NCBI GenBank assembly: GCA_037783415.1
Contig: JAZGTN010000005.1
Span: forward strand, 744,001 to 808,000
Length of the DNA stretch: 64,000 nucleotides
Origin: Leptasterias polaris
Lineage: Eukaryota > Echinodermata > Asteroidea > Forcipulatida > Asteriidae
Direction: 5' to 3'
Below, piece after piece: positions 11,009-22,286 of this stretch. The notes beneath the pieces are model-generated. The model saw only the letters and a program-made list of their open reading frames with translations, had not been told where the DNA came from and did no database searches. The position numbers and the translations under genes are program-made. How positions within the stretch are numbered: position 1 is the stretch's first letter; every line of letters begins with the position of its first letter.

Positions 11009-12358
11009 CTTAACCATAAGGAGACCTTTAGAGACGGCTCTGTCTTCATTCGTACTCTCCTTGAAACACTCAAAAGACACATCCAAAATCGGGTATCGAC
11101 TCGCGAAGAGTAAGCCGCTGTTCAAAAAATGTCTGTTAATCCTCCACGAGTCCACGCCAACGTCGTAAAGAATGTGGCTGAACCACAAATGAAGGATTTT
11201 GATCAGTTTCTTGGCAGCTCTTCGCTCGAAAACCTCTTGGAAGCAGATAAAGTCCAAGCCGGCGGGGAAATTAATATTGACAGCATGTTCTGTTGGGGAG
11301 GGGACATCCCCGATATTCCCTTCGCCATGGAGTTTCTGACGTTGACTCGAAGGGCTCCCACTCGGGAGAGTGGTGGGCTTCGGATCACCAGTCAACGGAC
11401 AAGTCACTTTGTTGAACTCAATTTGCACGCTGGTGTCTATGTTGGGACTCGAGATTGAGGCGATCGAATCGGGTGGGGTGGGGATATCTTTGGGCACAAT
11501 ATCAGGCACGGAGGTAACGCTAGCATTCTGCTCATACCTGTCCTCATGATCCACCTCTCGGAGGTCCCTGAGTGCATCCCCGTTCAGAGGGGTCTCTGGG
11601 GTGACTGGGGTGACTGGGGTGTCGCCATTGCATTGACTCTGCTCCTGATAATCATCAGAGTCCCTGATTTTATCAATACCCTGTGTGAAAAACGAAGTCT
11701 CCTCCGGTTGGATGTTCGTGTAGGTCACACAGGACACTTCTCCATCCGTCACGTCAAGCTGGTTGCTCTCGTTCATGTTGAAAAGACTCATCGGGTTTGT
11801 GGACGCGGGTGGGTTAATACTGTAAGTCTTGAGCTCACTATCCGACGGGGACTGGACAAAAATCCTTGGGCTCGGCCTGACCTGAGAGTTGATAATCCTA
11901 CGGCTAAGGTTGACCGACCTTGTCTGTACATTGCGGAGATTATTCAATCTCGCCATGCCTTCCGGCATGAGGCAGGCATCGATCACAGCGATTTTGAAGA
12001 AATGTTTCGACGAGAGGTCCATCCATATACACTCGTTGACGTTGACACGGCTGGGCGTGTCCGCGAAGGAGTACATGTAAGGGGTGCGTTTGCCTGAGAG
12101 ACACATCCTGGTGATGAACCCAAACAAGGCAAACGGTGAGAAGACGACGATGAGGGCCAGACACACGGGCAAGGAGAAGATAAGGATGACACAACGCTCA
12201 TAACACGGTGCTTCCTCCTCGTTCCTTGACTCGTCTGTGGTCCGTATGACCATGGATAGGAGCTGGTTAACACACCACATCCATGGTAACATGAAACCGT
12301 ACGCCACCGAGTACATCCTTGCCTTGTGTTTGCTCCTGAATGCCGTCTTGTGCAACAT
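11009..12358 (-). CDS. SMPD3: neutral sphingomyelinase 2, first coding exon
   Basis: Encodes the first 450 residues of a Mg-dependent sphingomyelin hydrolase, which yields ceramide and phosphocholine at the plasma membrane and Golgi. Seen directly: two hydrophobic membrane segments (about residues 17-38 and 57-82) around a cysteine pair (C52, C56) where the vertebrate enzyme is palmitoylated; a KRTPYMYS motif after the second segment; a Ser/Thr/Pro-rich linker (about 155-355); and the start of the DNase I-like (EEP) catalytic domain at PAGLDFICFQEVFERRAA. There E375 corresponds to the metal-binding glutamate, and LYDVG and LNSGLLFASRYPI follow. The ATG at 12358 gives the expected short cytosolic start, MLHKTAFRS. 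The exon ends after the codons for MVK at a GTAAGG donor; the open frame to 10985 is intron read-through. The rest of the catalytic domain is outside the window. SMPD3 rather than SMPD2, because of the paired membrane segments and long linker. Confidence 0.93.
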
Positions 12359-13837
12359 GATGACAGCTTAATTGTCTGCCGAGGACGACGTGGTTAAAAC
12401 TCCACAGACTACCTGAGATGCATCAGACCATCAAAACACCAACAGCTTGATTCCGACAGATAAATTTTACCACAAGAATTCGTAACAGCAGTGGCATCCA
12501 TCTCAAATTTCCTTCTTATATTTCCAAAGCACATGCAATAACATGTGTCCCCGCTCCGACCACTCAACAACCGCTAGTGATGCAATTGTAGCAACTGTCT
12601 TGATGAAACATCTCGAACAGAAGTGATGATGCACGCACCAGCGAGTCCACCCAAAACTCACACTGTCTACACACCCTGGTAAGAAGTGCTAGGCACACAG
12701 TTCAATCACAATCCATCGTACGGTGAAAAAGGAGGAAGGGGGGAGTGCATCTGAGCAATCCAGCGTGATTCCCAATCTCTCAGGCTCCATCAAGCGTGGC
12801 CTGTTTACTTGTAGATATACGTCCACTCTGTCAGTGATTCATTTCTCACTCCACCGCCCCGCAACCTGGCTATTTTTTCCTTTCTGCTCAACTCATCATT
12901 AACCAATCAATAAGGAAGGTCTTGTGACCTACTGTAATTGCAAGTCCGGTTGCAGCTGCAGGTGATGCATCATGATGTACGGCCCCCGTCCGATTGGTAT
13001 TCATGCCCGGCCGGTTTGCCTTTCGTGGCGCTCTCCTGATACAAATGCAAAATTTGGAAGATGAACAAAAATCGTATTAAGACAGGTTGGACACTTTGCA
13101 TGGTTGGTGACAAGATATTCTTGTATTGTGTGTGTGGTCAGAACACCAGGGAAATACAATGTAACCTTATGAACTTTGGTGGTTTTGAACTAAACTGATA
13201 AAAACATTTTTATTTTCTTCGAATATAACAAGGGCTCAATTACATATGGTAGGCTTTGATAGGCTTATTTCTGGGCTAAACAAGATAATCTGACTAATTT
13301 TTTGAGGGGATAACAGATTAAAGTAGGAAGAGAAAAACACATTTTAGGAAAATTATTATCATCTTCCAAACCTACTGCAAAATACTCAAATACAGCACTT
13401 TGAATACAACACTTTAAATTATTTCCAATTTTTCTTTATTTTCATATGAAAAATCAGCAAAAGAAAACGATTTCAAGACTTCAAGGTACTGTACAATGTA
13501 CAATAAAATCTCCACTGAATTTATCTTGCTATTTTCATAGTTAATTTGTACATGCACTGCTCTTTTTGTAGCTTGAAATCTACATCACAAAGCAAACCAT
13601 CATCCCATAAAAGATAATGTATTTGTAATTGGGCTGGAAATGAGTCGACACTGAAAGGGCATATATTAGTTTGTCACAATAATTAATTAGCCATTAGCCA
13701 ATTAAGATCACAACTGGTTGGACTATGCATTAACAGGTTCTGTTTTCCAGATTGATGACTCTGTTGGTTGGAGATGCTCAATCATTTCAACATATAGGCC
13801 TATCAGTCTGTGTTTTTGTTTTTTTCGACAGGACTCG
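12359..13837. other. SMPD3 5' flank, no further exon assigned
   Basis: Upstream of the SMPD3 start codon. The first few hundred bases would be 5' untranslated sequence. On the minus strand a TGCATCTCAG word about 60 bases before the ATG (near 12411-12420) could be an acceptor for a non-coding first exon lying further upstream. A GC-richer patch with a CCGATTGGTATTCATG word (inverse CCAAT) lies at 12940-13030. No TATA box is assigned. 13040-13837 is AT-rich with no feature. Confidence 0.35.
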
Positions 13838-14193
13838 CAGGGCTGCCAACATTTGCATCTTGCAGGGAGATAGATTTTGAACAAGAATCAGCGAGATATT
13901 TAGAATTACATTCAACTTGTAATGGGATGAAATTGTAGGCTCCCTTACTTTGTAGCTGGGAAAAAAAATATATATATATATATATATTTTTACAATCCAA
14001 ATATCAGCGTATCCCTTATAAAATTTATTATGTCTCAGTATAGAGTGCGCTGGCCGCACTCGTCTGTTACAAACATAATAGGGAATAAGTTTCCATAATC
14101 AGGGAGATTTTCAAATTTGTTCATCAGAAACATGGAAAGGTTGGTTTATTTTCAGGGAACTTTCTGCAGAATCAGGGAGAGTTGGCAGCTCTC
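13838..14193. mobile_element. hAT-like MITE, CAGGGCTGCCAAC ends
   Basis: Left end CAGGGCTGCCAAC (13838-13850) and right end GTTGGCAGCTCTC (14181-14193) are inverted copies with one mismatch. The CAG..CTS style termini and CAGGGAGA subterminal words fit the hAT superfamily. The interior has an (AT)n run near 13969-13988 and no transposase. No exact target duplication is visible. Its right half recurs, inverted, at 62556-62666 beside a USP10 exon. Confidence 0.75.
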
Positions 14194-14544
14194 GGGCCGA
14201 TTTCACAAAGCACTAATATTCATCTTAAGATGAGTTGTCAGTTTTACCATAGTGGTCTGTATTGTGACACCACAATTTCTCTTAATACATATTAAGATTT
14301 GGCCATTTTTCAAAAATTATTCTGCAAGGGATGCTTTCTCAAATTTCAGAATAATTCCCTTGAAAAATGGTTTCCCTGGAAAATGTCCAAAGGAACGAGG
14401 CATTGATGACGACGAGTTTATCACTTTGATGGTGTTTCTGTCTAATGAGTAAGAAAGCATTTTTTTTAAAGTGTGTCAAGGATTTGACCTAATTCTGGTT
14501 CTCTTCTTTATTTTTTACTCCTTGTGCTCAATGTAAAACAAATG
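14194..14544. other. no feature recognised
   Basis: Begins with GGGCCGATTTCACAAAGCAC, a word of the kind found at MITE ends, but no partner end was found. Otherwise unremarkable. Confidence 0.35.
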
Positions 14545-14597
14545 GTGCATCGTGGCTGAGCGGATAGAGTGTGGGTTCAAGTCCCGGTCGAGGCACT
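14545..14597 (+). mobile_element. tRNA(Leu)-type SINE head, deleted
   Basis: GTGCATCGTGGCTGAGCGGA carries the A box and joins directly to AGAGTGTGGGTTCAAGTCCC (B box). The anticodon arm present in the full SINE at 29686 is deleted. Confidence 0.65.
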
Positions 14598-14675
14598 TGC
14601 ATCTAACAGTCAAATTCATATGATTCATGTTCTTAAAGGTATCAGTAGACGACCTAATAAACCATCTACAAAGGA

Positions 14676-14890
14676 TACCTGCGACCACTCCTTGAATATG
14701 CAGTACCTCTCTGGAATGGAGCAATAACTCAACAACATGAACAACAATTGGCAATAACCCAGAGGCGTGTTATCAAGTTAATTTTAGGGGTTGATTACAA
14801 TGACTACCTCAGTGCAATTAGAGTCTCTCAATTTACCTAGTCTGAGCAATCGATGCAGGTCATTGTGTTCAAAATTTGCCTCAGCGTGTA
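14676..14890 (+). pseudogene. LINE reverse transcriptase C-terminal fragment
   Basis: One frame reads RPLLEYAVPLWNGAI, then QRRVIKLILGVDYNDYLS. This is the characteristic post-RT segment of CR1/Jockey-type LINEs (RPxLEYAxPxW...RVIKLILG). The frame then breaks and no further element parts are clear. Confidence 0.65.
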
Positions 14891-15959
14891 ATTTTTAAAC
14901 TAAAAACTCTATTTCTGTATTTTTTAAGCTTTTCTTATTGTAAATTGTTGCAATTCAGCATGTGGCTGCTTATGACAAGTTTGTCAATAAACAATTCTAT
15001 ATGTTCTATTCCTGTTATTTTCATATCTATCATATATTGGGCTCTTTTAAATTATTTTCTTCTCATTAGACAAAAACACAAAATCCTGTAAAATCTCCAA
15101 CTCCTGATAGAATCCTCGGCATCAGCTTGGCTCGGTGATCTAGGTTCTATTCCAAATTGCTATAACTTCTGTTTTATTAATGGGTAGATATGTTCAACCA
15201 TGGTTCAACACCCCCCCCCCCCTTCCCCGTCACACACACACACACCCCAAAAAATAATAACAATACAAATTTACAGGTTGTCAGAAGTGAAGGAAAGTTG
15301 GATGCAATTTCTAACAAACAAACTAATTTGAGTGATTTATAAAGTAAATTTTGGCTGAATCAGTTAATTTATTGTGAAAAAAATTACTAGAATATATCAT
15401 TTCTCAAAAAATCAGGTCATTCGGCAACGCATCTAAATACTGTACTTTTCGGACAACGCACTTTGAGTTGGTGACCGACTGAAAAATAAAACGGCTTCGC
15501 AAAATGTTGTCACCACAGAAAATACTTCCACTTCAAACAAACATTTTGAAAGCAGCTGTCGAGTGCTGATATTGTCTCAACTGTGCAGAGAGCTCGGGTC
15601 CATCAAGTGGCTTAATTCAGTTGTCACAGACTGGACAGATTAAAACAACACCATGGAGTGGGTGTCGTATAAGTGTGTAAACACAAAGGGTTTACAGGAT
15701 TAAAGGAAAGGTAAATTGAAAAAAAAAAAAATCCTTTTTTAGTTTGTTATTTAAATTATTCGTGGATTGAAACAAAAAACTGTGCATGTGTTTCTATAAG
15801 AAAACAGGTCTTTCTTACCTCTTAGCTTAAATTGACAAAAAAAATAAAAATTGACGTCAACAAAATTAACACAACAGAGGGTATCAGACAATTATTGCAC
15901 AGAAACAAAAACCCTTCAAACTTAACTTTTTTCCCCAATGCATTAATAATTTACAGAAG
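14891..15959. other. no gene; poly-C/CA microsatellite
   Basis: A C-run with a following (CA)n occupies about 15210-15248. The rest is AT-rich with no recognised feature. Confidence 0.5.
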
Positions 15960-16205
15960 GCGCTAATTTTAACTGTTTTGAAGCCACGGCTTGTATCAAA
16001 ATGACCACAGCTGCCCGGAAAGGCCATGACACTGGGCCTACTTCCACCCAACCAAAAAGGTGAAAGTAAAGGCCATACCCTGAATTGACTATTTCCAGTG
16101 TTTCAACATTGCTGGAAAAGAAAAAAATAATTGTTTTGTATTAATTTTCCAGAATTCTTTGTGCCAATAATAAGTCAAAAATCAACACTATTAGCCATCA
16201 CATGG
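15960..16205 (+). repeat. dispersed repeat, pair with 10735-10880
   Basis: Shares GCTTGT[AG]..CAAAATGACCA, CTATTTCCAG, GTGCCAATAATAAGTCAAAAATCAAC-type words and ATTAGCCAT with 10735-10880. This copy carries about 100 extra bases in the middle. Confidence 0.55.
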
Positions 16206-16810
16206 TGAGTATAAAGTAGTAAAGTGGGGCAACCCAAGACTCAACCTTTGTAAACATAATCAAAACAATGTATCTACCATTGTCGGTCTTTGATAACAAT
16301 GAATTTCCAAGTGAATGAATACATTTCCAAACAAACAAAGAATAAAACAGGACTAATTTTGAAAGCAATCTGTTCTTTTGCATGAAAAACATTTTCCTTA
16401 CACATCAAAATAATGGTAAACGATGGACAAATATGTAAATTTGTTTACATAACAAAAAGGTTTAGTATAACAAGTAAAAGCATTTGAATTGTGATTGCAA
16501 TTAGATTTGCCCATGTTTAACATGAACTTTATAATCAGTCTGCAATAATATAGTATTCAGACAAAACAGGCATCCGCGTGACCAGAAACGTATGACATTG
16601 AGCAATATAAGCTACAAATACTGAGAATTGTCATTTCCCCTTGGACCAGAAATATCAACAGTGTGCACAAGTACCACATACGAGCAATTTATCACTGTTT
16701 TCACATAAACACGACCACCATTTAGTGATATTTTCAGGACATTTTAAAAAGTCGGAAGAACGTCTTTTAGAAATTTTTTTAAAAAATCCTCTTTACTTCA
16801 AAAAAATTGA

Positions 16811-17288
16811 AAGACATCAGCATCATCAACTGCATGATCATCATCAACTGCATGATCATCATCATCATCAACAACATCAACAACAACATCAACATCTACA
16901 TCAACAACATCAACATCTACATCAACAACATCAACATCTACATCAACATCAACATCAACATCAACATCAACATCAACATCTACATCAACAACATCAACAT
17001 CAACATCAACATCAAAAACATCAACATCAAAAACATCATCAACAACATCAACAACATCATCAACATCTACATCAACAACATCAACATCTACATCAACAAC
17101 ATCTACATCAACAACATCTACATCAACAACATCAACAACATCTACATCAACAACATCAACATCAACATCAACATCAACATCAACATCAACATCAACATCA
17201 ACATCAACATCAACATCAACATCAACATCAACATCAACATCTACATCTACATCAACAACATCAACATCTACATCAACATCAACAACAT

Positions 17289-17319
<31 letters not shown>

Positions 17320-17381
17320 ATCAACAACATCAACATCAACATCAACATCAACAACAACATCAACAACATCAACATCAACAT

Positions 17382-17412
<31 letters not shown>

Positions 17413-17446
17413 AACAGCAACATCATCAGTAACATCATCATCATCA
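16811..17446. repeat. CAA/CAT (CAACAT) microsatellite
   Basis: More than 600 bp composed almost only of CAA and CAT triplets, with scattered CTA (as in ACATCTACATCAAC). Most of the array is (CAACAT)n, and block patterns such as ACATCTACATCAACA recur. Because every triplet is CAA, CAT or CTA, all six frames stay open. The resulting His/Gln-, Ile/Asn- and Val/Asp-rich frames are consequences of the repeat, not evidence of a gene. Confidence 0.95.
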
Positions 17447-20409
17447 TCCTCCTTAACAAAAAAAACAAAAACGAATTGAGCAGTAAGCTCCTTTCCGACA
17501 CAAACAGACATGCACAGGAAACATGTAACTGCAAAAACATCAGTTGGAAATTATGATTCAAATTGTGTGTACAGTGTGTCACGTTCCCCATCTGCAATAG
17601 CAATTATGTAATCTGATTCTCATTCCATGAATGCCATGAAAGAGAAAAATAACAAACCCGAAACAAGGTTGCTACATCATACTGTCGGCTCAGTGCAATA
17701 AGGTCATTAATTGCAATTTCATTTTCCTAATGATCGAAAGGTCATTAAATGAAAAATGCTTATAACTTTGAAAAAAATAAGTCAAAATCAGCAAATAGAG
17801 GTTTTACTTTGAAATTGAGTGTTTCGTCTTGCCAAAGCAAATACTTTAAAGACCACTCTTGATCAATAAGCTCCATTTACCAGGAGCTCCAAAATATGCA
17901 AAAGCAATTTTAGGAAACCCAAACAAATTGCACTAATGACTGAGCAGATGATACATGTAAATGGTCCGTTAGCCTTCATCTGCCCACGATAATGAGGAGA
18001 AGTATTCCGCTCTACTAACTAGTAAACGCCTTCATTGATATGCAGAGCAACAAGTCCCCGGTGCATGCATGCATGAATACCGTAACCATTCCCCTCAATC
18101 CACACAGAATTCAGGGGAATAAAGAATCTCGCAGCTCAATAAATAACATCCAAGCTTCCTCTCTGAGTAGGATCGTCAGATTTGACGTCGGCATTCTTTC
18201 AAGATGTGAAACGCGAGGAAATTGCACTGGATGTGATGGTAATTAACATGCAGACAATAAATTAGGAAGTACAAGAAAGCTCTTTGGATTGATTTACTCC
18301 AAGACAGTTACGGCCATTATTCATGACATCTAATTCAGAACTCTCACTTTGAACTGGTATAAATTATACATGGATACAAATCAAACTAACACTTTATTAT
18401 CTGTCTTGGTTGGTAAGAACTTTACCACAGATAGGCCTTCTTCTTTCTGTACAATCAGCAATTTCAGGAATTGTCATTCTTCTTCCTCAAACCTTCAGAA
18501 AGGACTTTACAAATTTTGAAATAACAAGTTTTGAATTGCCAATGGAAGTTTGAACTATGTGTCTTTATTAAATTTTGAATTACAGATTGAATTATCAAAA
18601 GTCATTTCCTGTTGGGTTGATGTTTTTTGTTTTTTTATAAAGCACAAACAAGTTCAAAATTACTTTTTCTATGATCAAAAATTAATATTAATCTCATGAA
18701 TTCTAAACAAAAAGCCTTTTTAAACCACTTTGTTTTCATCAAAAAAATTAAACAAAACCTTTGTTATTAACCAAAGAGCTCCTTCTTTTCAGTTGATATC
18801 AAGATTGTTTTTTATGAAACCTGTAAGCACCTTGCACAGATCGCAATTACTAAGGTCATGGAAATAACAGGCAATATGAACATGCCACTCCAAAAAAAAG
18901 AAAGACCAATGATGGGTCAAGTTCTGTTGACCCCAGTAAGGCCACTGTTCAAGATTGTGACGTTATCAGCAAGGAGTCATTTCAATTTCGGAAAGACAAA
19001 ACTACAGCACATATTAACAACAGCCCTTTAAAAACCTTTATTTTATATTACTAGTTTAAAATGTACTCAGGGTTTTGGTCAGGTGTGTCTTTCTGTTTGG
19101 ATTTTTATTGGATGGGGGTTTTCTCATGAAATAGAATAATCTTGTTTGCTTAATTCTTTTCCCTATTTCATTGTAAACTCCTACTGTTGTTGTTTTTTAA
19201 CTTTTTCAATTTTGTACATCATTGCATATGTGTTTATTCTCCTGCACTTCGATCCTTGGTCGCCATTGGAGAACTTTTAAGCATAAACCATGAATGAGTT
19301 TCCCTTATTTATGACTTCCCATCGGTATACCAAATCAAAGTCAAATATGGATGCCGTTTTTGTACCTTCTGTAGATCAAAACATTATTCTAAAATTAACC
19401 AGTTTAATGACCCTTTACAATCATTCATCCATAAAAGAAGGGAAAAAAGATGTTCTACATGAAGCGGACAGGCAGCCGCCATTTTGGTTTGGCACCCGGC
19501 AGTCTGAGTACTTAACCAAGGGCCACTTGTGTGAGTGAGTGCTCATTATTGCAAGGTGTTACTTTGTCATTATTAGAAAACCCTTTCGTCGCTGGGGCTC
19601 CGAGGGGGCTTGTCGTCAGCCGCTGCCGCATCTCAGATGAGAGGAAAATTAGTCCTTAACATCTACCACAGCGTGAATGACTAAAAAAAGAAGCCACATA
19701 ATAGGGACTTATCTCTTGGGCGATTCGACTTGGGGGGAGATCTGCTGGATTTACTGGGGGGCATCACGAGACAGCCGTGCCGGCCGCTGCTTATTTTAAT
19801 TTGTAATTTTGGTTGTGTCTTCCGTCGGTTTGAAGTCTCTGCACACAGTACTCTCATGCAGATAATTTATCCCTCTGACAATATTCATGAATATCAATAG
19901 CACCTAATATCTTCTGAGCTGTATAATATTTATACAATATTTGAATAAAATTAATTAAGGAGAGGTTTATGTCCCCCAAACTATGAAGGGAAACAATTCT
20001 TCAACCTAATCCTCGAACCCATCAAACAAATTTAGCATTGATAATGTAGGAACTGTGCATGGGCCATTATCTACAAGACTGCCATTTCTGTATTCTCCTA
20101 ATAATGCTGTTACTCACAACAGCTGTTCTTTTCAGAACCCAAACCTGTTCTTTTCAGAACCACAACAGGTTTTAACAGAACCCAACACATCTAAAAACTG
20201 GATTATTTCATCACACGGTTTCACCTCAAACATAATTTTCCAAGAATGCTATTCTCATTGACTATTCAATATTCCATTGACTCAGTCCAAACTTAACTTA
20301 TAAGCAACTCCCTAATCCCTAATTGGATTGTGCAATTGTGCAATTACAGTAAACAACTGGCACCTGACAATCTTTATACCTAAACTTCATATTCAACTAT
20401 AGCCATCAT
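17447..20409. other. no gene; short dispersed repeat piece
   Basis: No supported gene. The segment 17858-17945 (CTCCATTTACCAGGAGCTCC) matches 33743-33830. A CpG-richer patch lies at 19590-19800. The small frames here (18040, 19290, 20055) have no recognisable domain. Confidence 0.45.
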
Positions 20410-21019
20410 GTGATTCGCAGCCATGTTCTTTCCCGGTTCGATTATTGTAACGGGTTGCTTACAGAAGTCCCACAGATGCATATTAAGAGACTTCAAAGTT
20501 TGCAGAACTGGGCTGCTCGTGTTATCTTTAGGTTAGATCGCTGTCATGATGCCATGCCTCTTCTAAGATCGCTTCATTGGTTACCAATTAAACAGAGGAT
20601 TGTATTTAAGATTCTTTTATTTGTATACAAATTCTTTCATAATCAGGCACCAGAGTATTTTAATGAGTGTCTTGAGTTGTATCGACCTTTGCGTACAAAT
20701 CTTCGCTCCAATGCAGATCCATCTCGGCTAACTTTTCCCATGACTCGTAGTAAGGCAGGAGACCGTACATTCACTGTTACAGCAGCTAAAGAGTGGAATG
20801 AACTTCCCTCTTATATTAAATCTGCTCCATCAGTCAATGTGTTTAAGAAGATCCTCAAAACATACCTTTTTCCTAATTGATGTGTTAATTGTTGTTGTTT
20901 TGGTTTATATAACGTTTAATGATTTGTTGATATATTGCTCATTACTATTGTAAACGCTGTGATATAGTTATACTATGAATAGCGTATCTAAATGCATAAT
21001 AATAATAATAATAATAATA
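20410..21019 (+). pseudogene. LINE 3' end with RT C-terminal region
   Basis: A 156-codon frame without an ATG start encodes the post-RT region of an L2/CR1-type LINE. It shows FDYCNGLL, IKRLQSLQNWAARVIF, LHWLPIKQRIVFKILLFVYK, and a C-terminus ending KILKTYLFPN. A 3' untranslated region follows and ends in an (ATA)n run at 20998-21019. The element is truncated at its 5' side, as is usual for LINE insertions. The catalytic YADD region is not present. Confidence 0.88.
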
Positions 21020-21599
21020 GCCTATGTTCCTTTTTCTAACTTATAAGAATGTACCACATTGTATGAATAATAATCATGCTCCGGTGGAACTAAAGGCAGA
21101 TTAAATTTACACTTTTTAAGAAAAAAAAAAATGTAGTTTCATCTACATATATTTGTGTAAGTTTCTTATAAATCATAGGTTCTCACAGACAAATACTATT
21201 CAGAGGAATCAAAGAGTTTCACTTAAGTTACAATTCTTCAAGTAACTCAGTTCGTATTGAAATATATCTCCTACTGAAATATATCTCTGTAAGAAAAACA
21301 AAAAAAGACCTCATAAAAGATGTCTATGCACATAGGTTGGATACGGTACTTCTTAAACAGCTACAACCTGCACTGCAATTACCCCTGTAATCCATGTTAA
21401 ACCCTGCATACAATTCTTGTGTGTGCCCGCCCCATTTTTTATCTGCAAAACGTGTTCTTAGTTTACAACATCAAAATAAAGATGAATTGCTAATTTCCTT
21501 TTTTACATTACTTGAAATTTTGTGAATACTGTATTTATTTATGGCAATCTGTAAGTGAATAAATCTCATTTTGATGAACAGTGAAACTGCTGCACATAA
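21020..21599. other. no feature recognised
   Basis: AT-rich sequence. A duplicated AAATATATCTC word at 21261-21285 is the only local structure noticed. Confidence 0.4.
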
Positions 21600-21770
21600 A
21601 TCTACATCAGTTAGCGTGGAAACACATTCTTGTAAACCATTACATGGTGCTACAAGAAAAAGGTCTCATACTTAAAAACATAGCTCAACACACCTTGCAG
21701 GAAAAAATACTGAGCGCTTTGATACGCCCCTAGGGGTGTGATAAAGCGCTATATAAGAACCGAGTATTAT
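21600..21770 (+). mobile_element. SINE 3' half
   Basis: TTGTAAACCATTACATGGTG, AGGTCTCATACTTAAAAACA and the tail GCGCTATATAAGAACC followed by TATTATT match the 3' half of the SINE at 29686-30110. The word CGCCCCTAGGGGTG in the middle is a small hairpin not present in the other copy. Confidence 0.75.
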
Positions 21771-22286
21771 TCTGGCTTTTGATATTTTCTTAGGATTGAA
21801 TCCATAAGCATCAAATCAAAATAAATCGATACCTGCTGTTTTTATCTTGCACATAGCTAAAAGACAGTTGCAAACCCAACAGGGATGAGCTTAGGAGGGG
21901 ATGGGGTGTAGCGAGGGTGGTAGGGGGATGGGGTGGCTGAAGCCCACAGCACTGAAGGAGGATGTTGGTGCAAGCCAAATACTGCTGTTCTTTTTTTAGT
22001 TTGCATTTTGCATTTAACTTGAGTCTGTCGAAGGCAGAAATTCCGACAACTTACGAGTAAAACAATAACAAATAATTACTATATACGCTTCAATATCTCA
22101 GAAGTTTTGATCAGTTTGGAATAAAAACGTGTGACTCCATAAAATAATATCACACAAGTCATTTTGATTCATCATTTCTAAACGAAGACAATTTCACTCA
22201 TTGATTGGTAAAACAATTTCACTTATTGATTAAAGAATTGTTTTAAAGGTGTTTTTGGTTTTGTTTTTGTAAACCTTGCATTCAAA
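21771..22286. other. no feature recognised
   Basis: Flank of the 50-bp satellite. Contains a G-rich patch (GGATGGGGTGTAGCGAGGGT) near 21900 and short internal repeats of AAACAATTTCACTYATTGAT at 22189-22230. Confidence 0.4.

Noticed and set aside
11546..12097. 183-residue frame opposite SMPD3
   Set aside because: It lies antisense to a well-conserved exon and has no domain; a shadow frame.
16641..17432. 263-residue His/Gln-rich protein
   Set aside because: No ATG start; the frame is a by-product of the CAA/CAT repeat, and the other frames are equally open.
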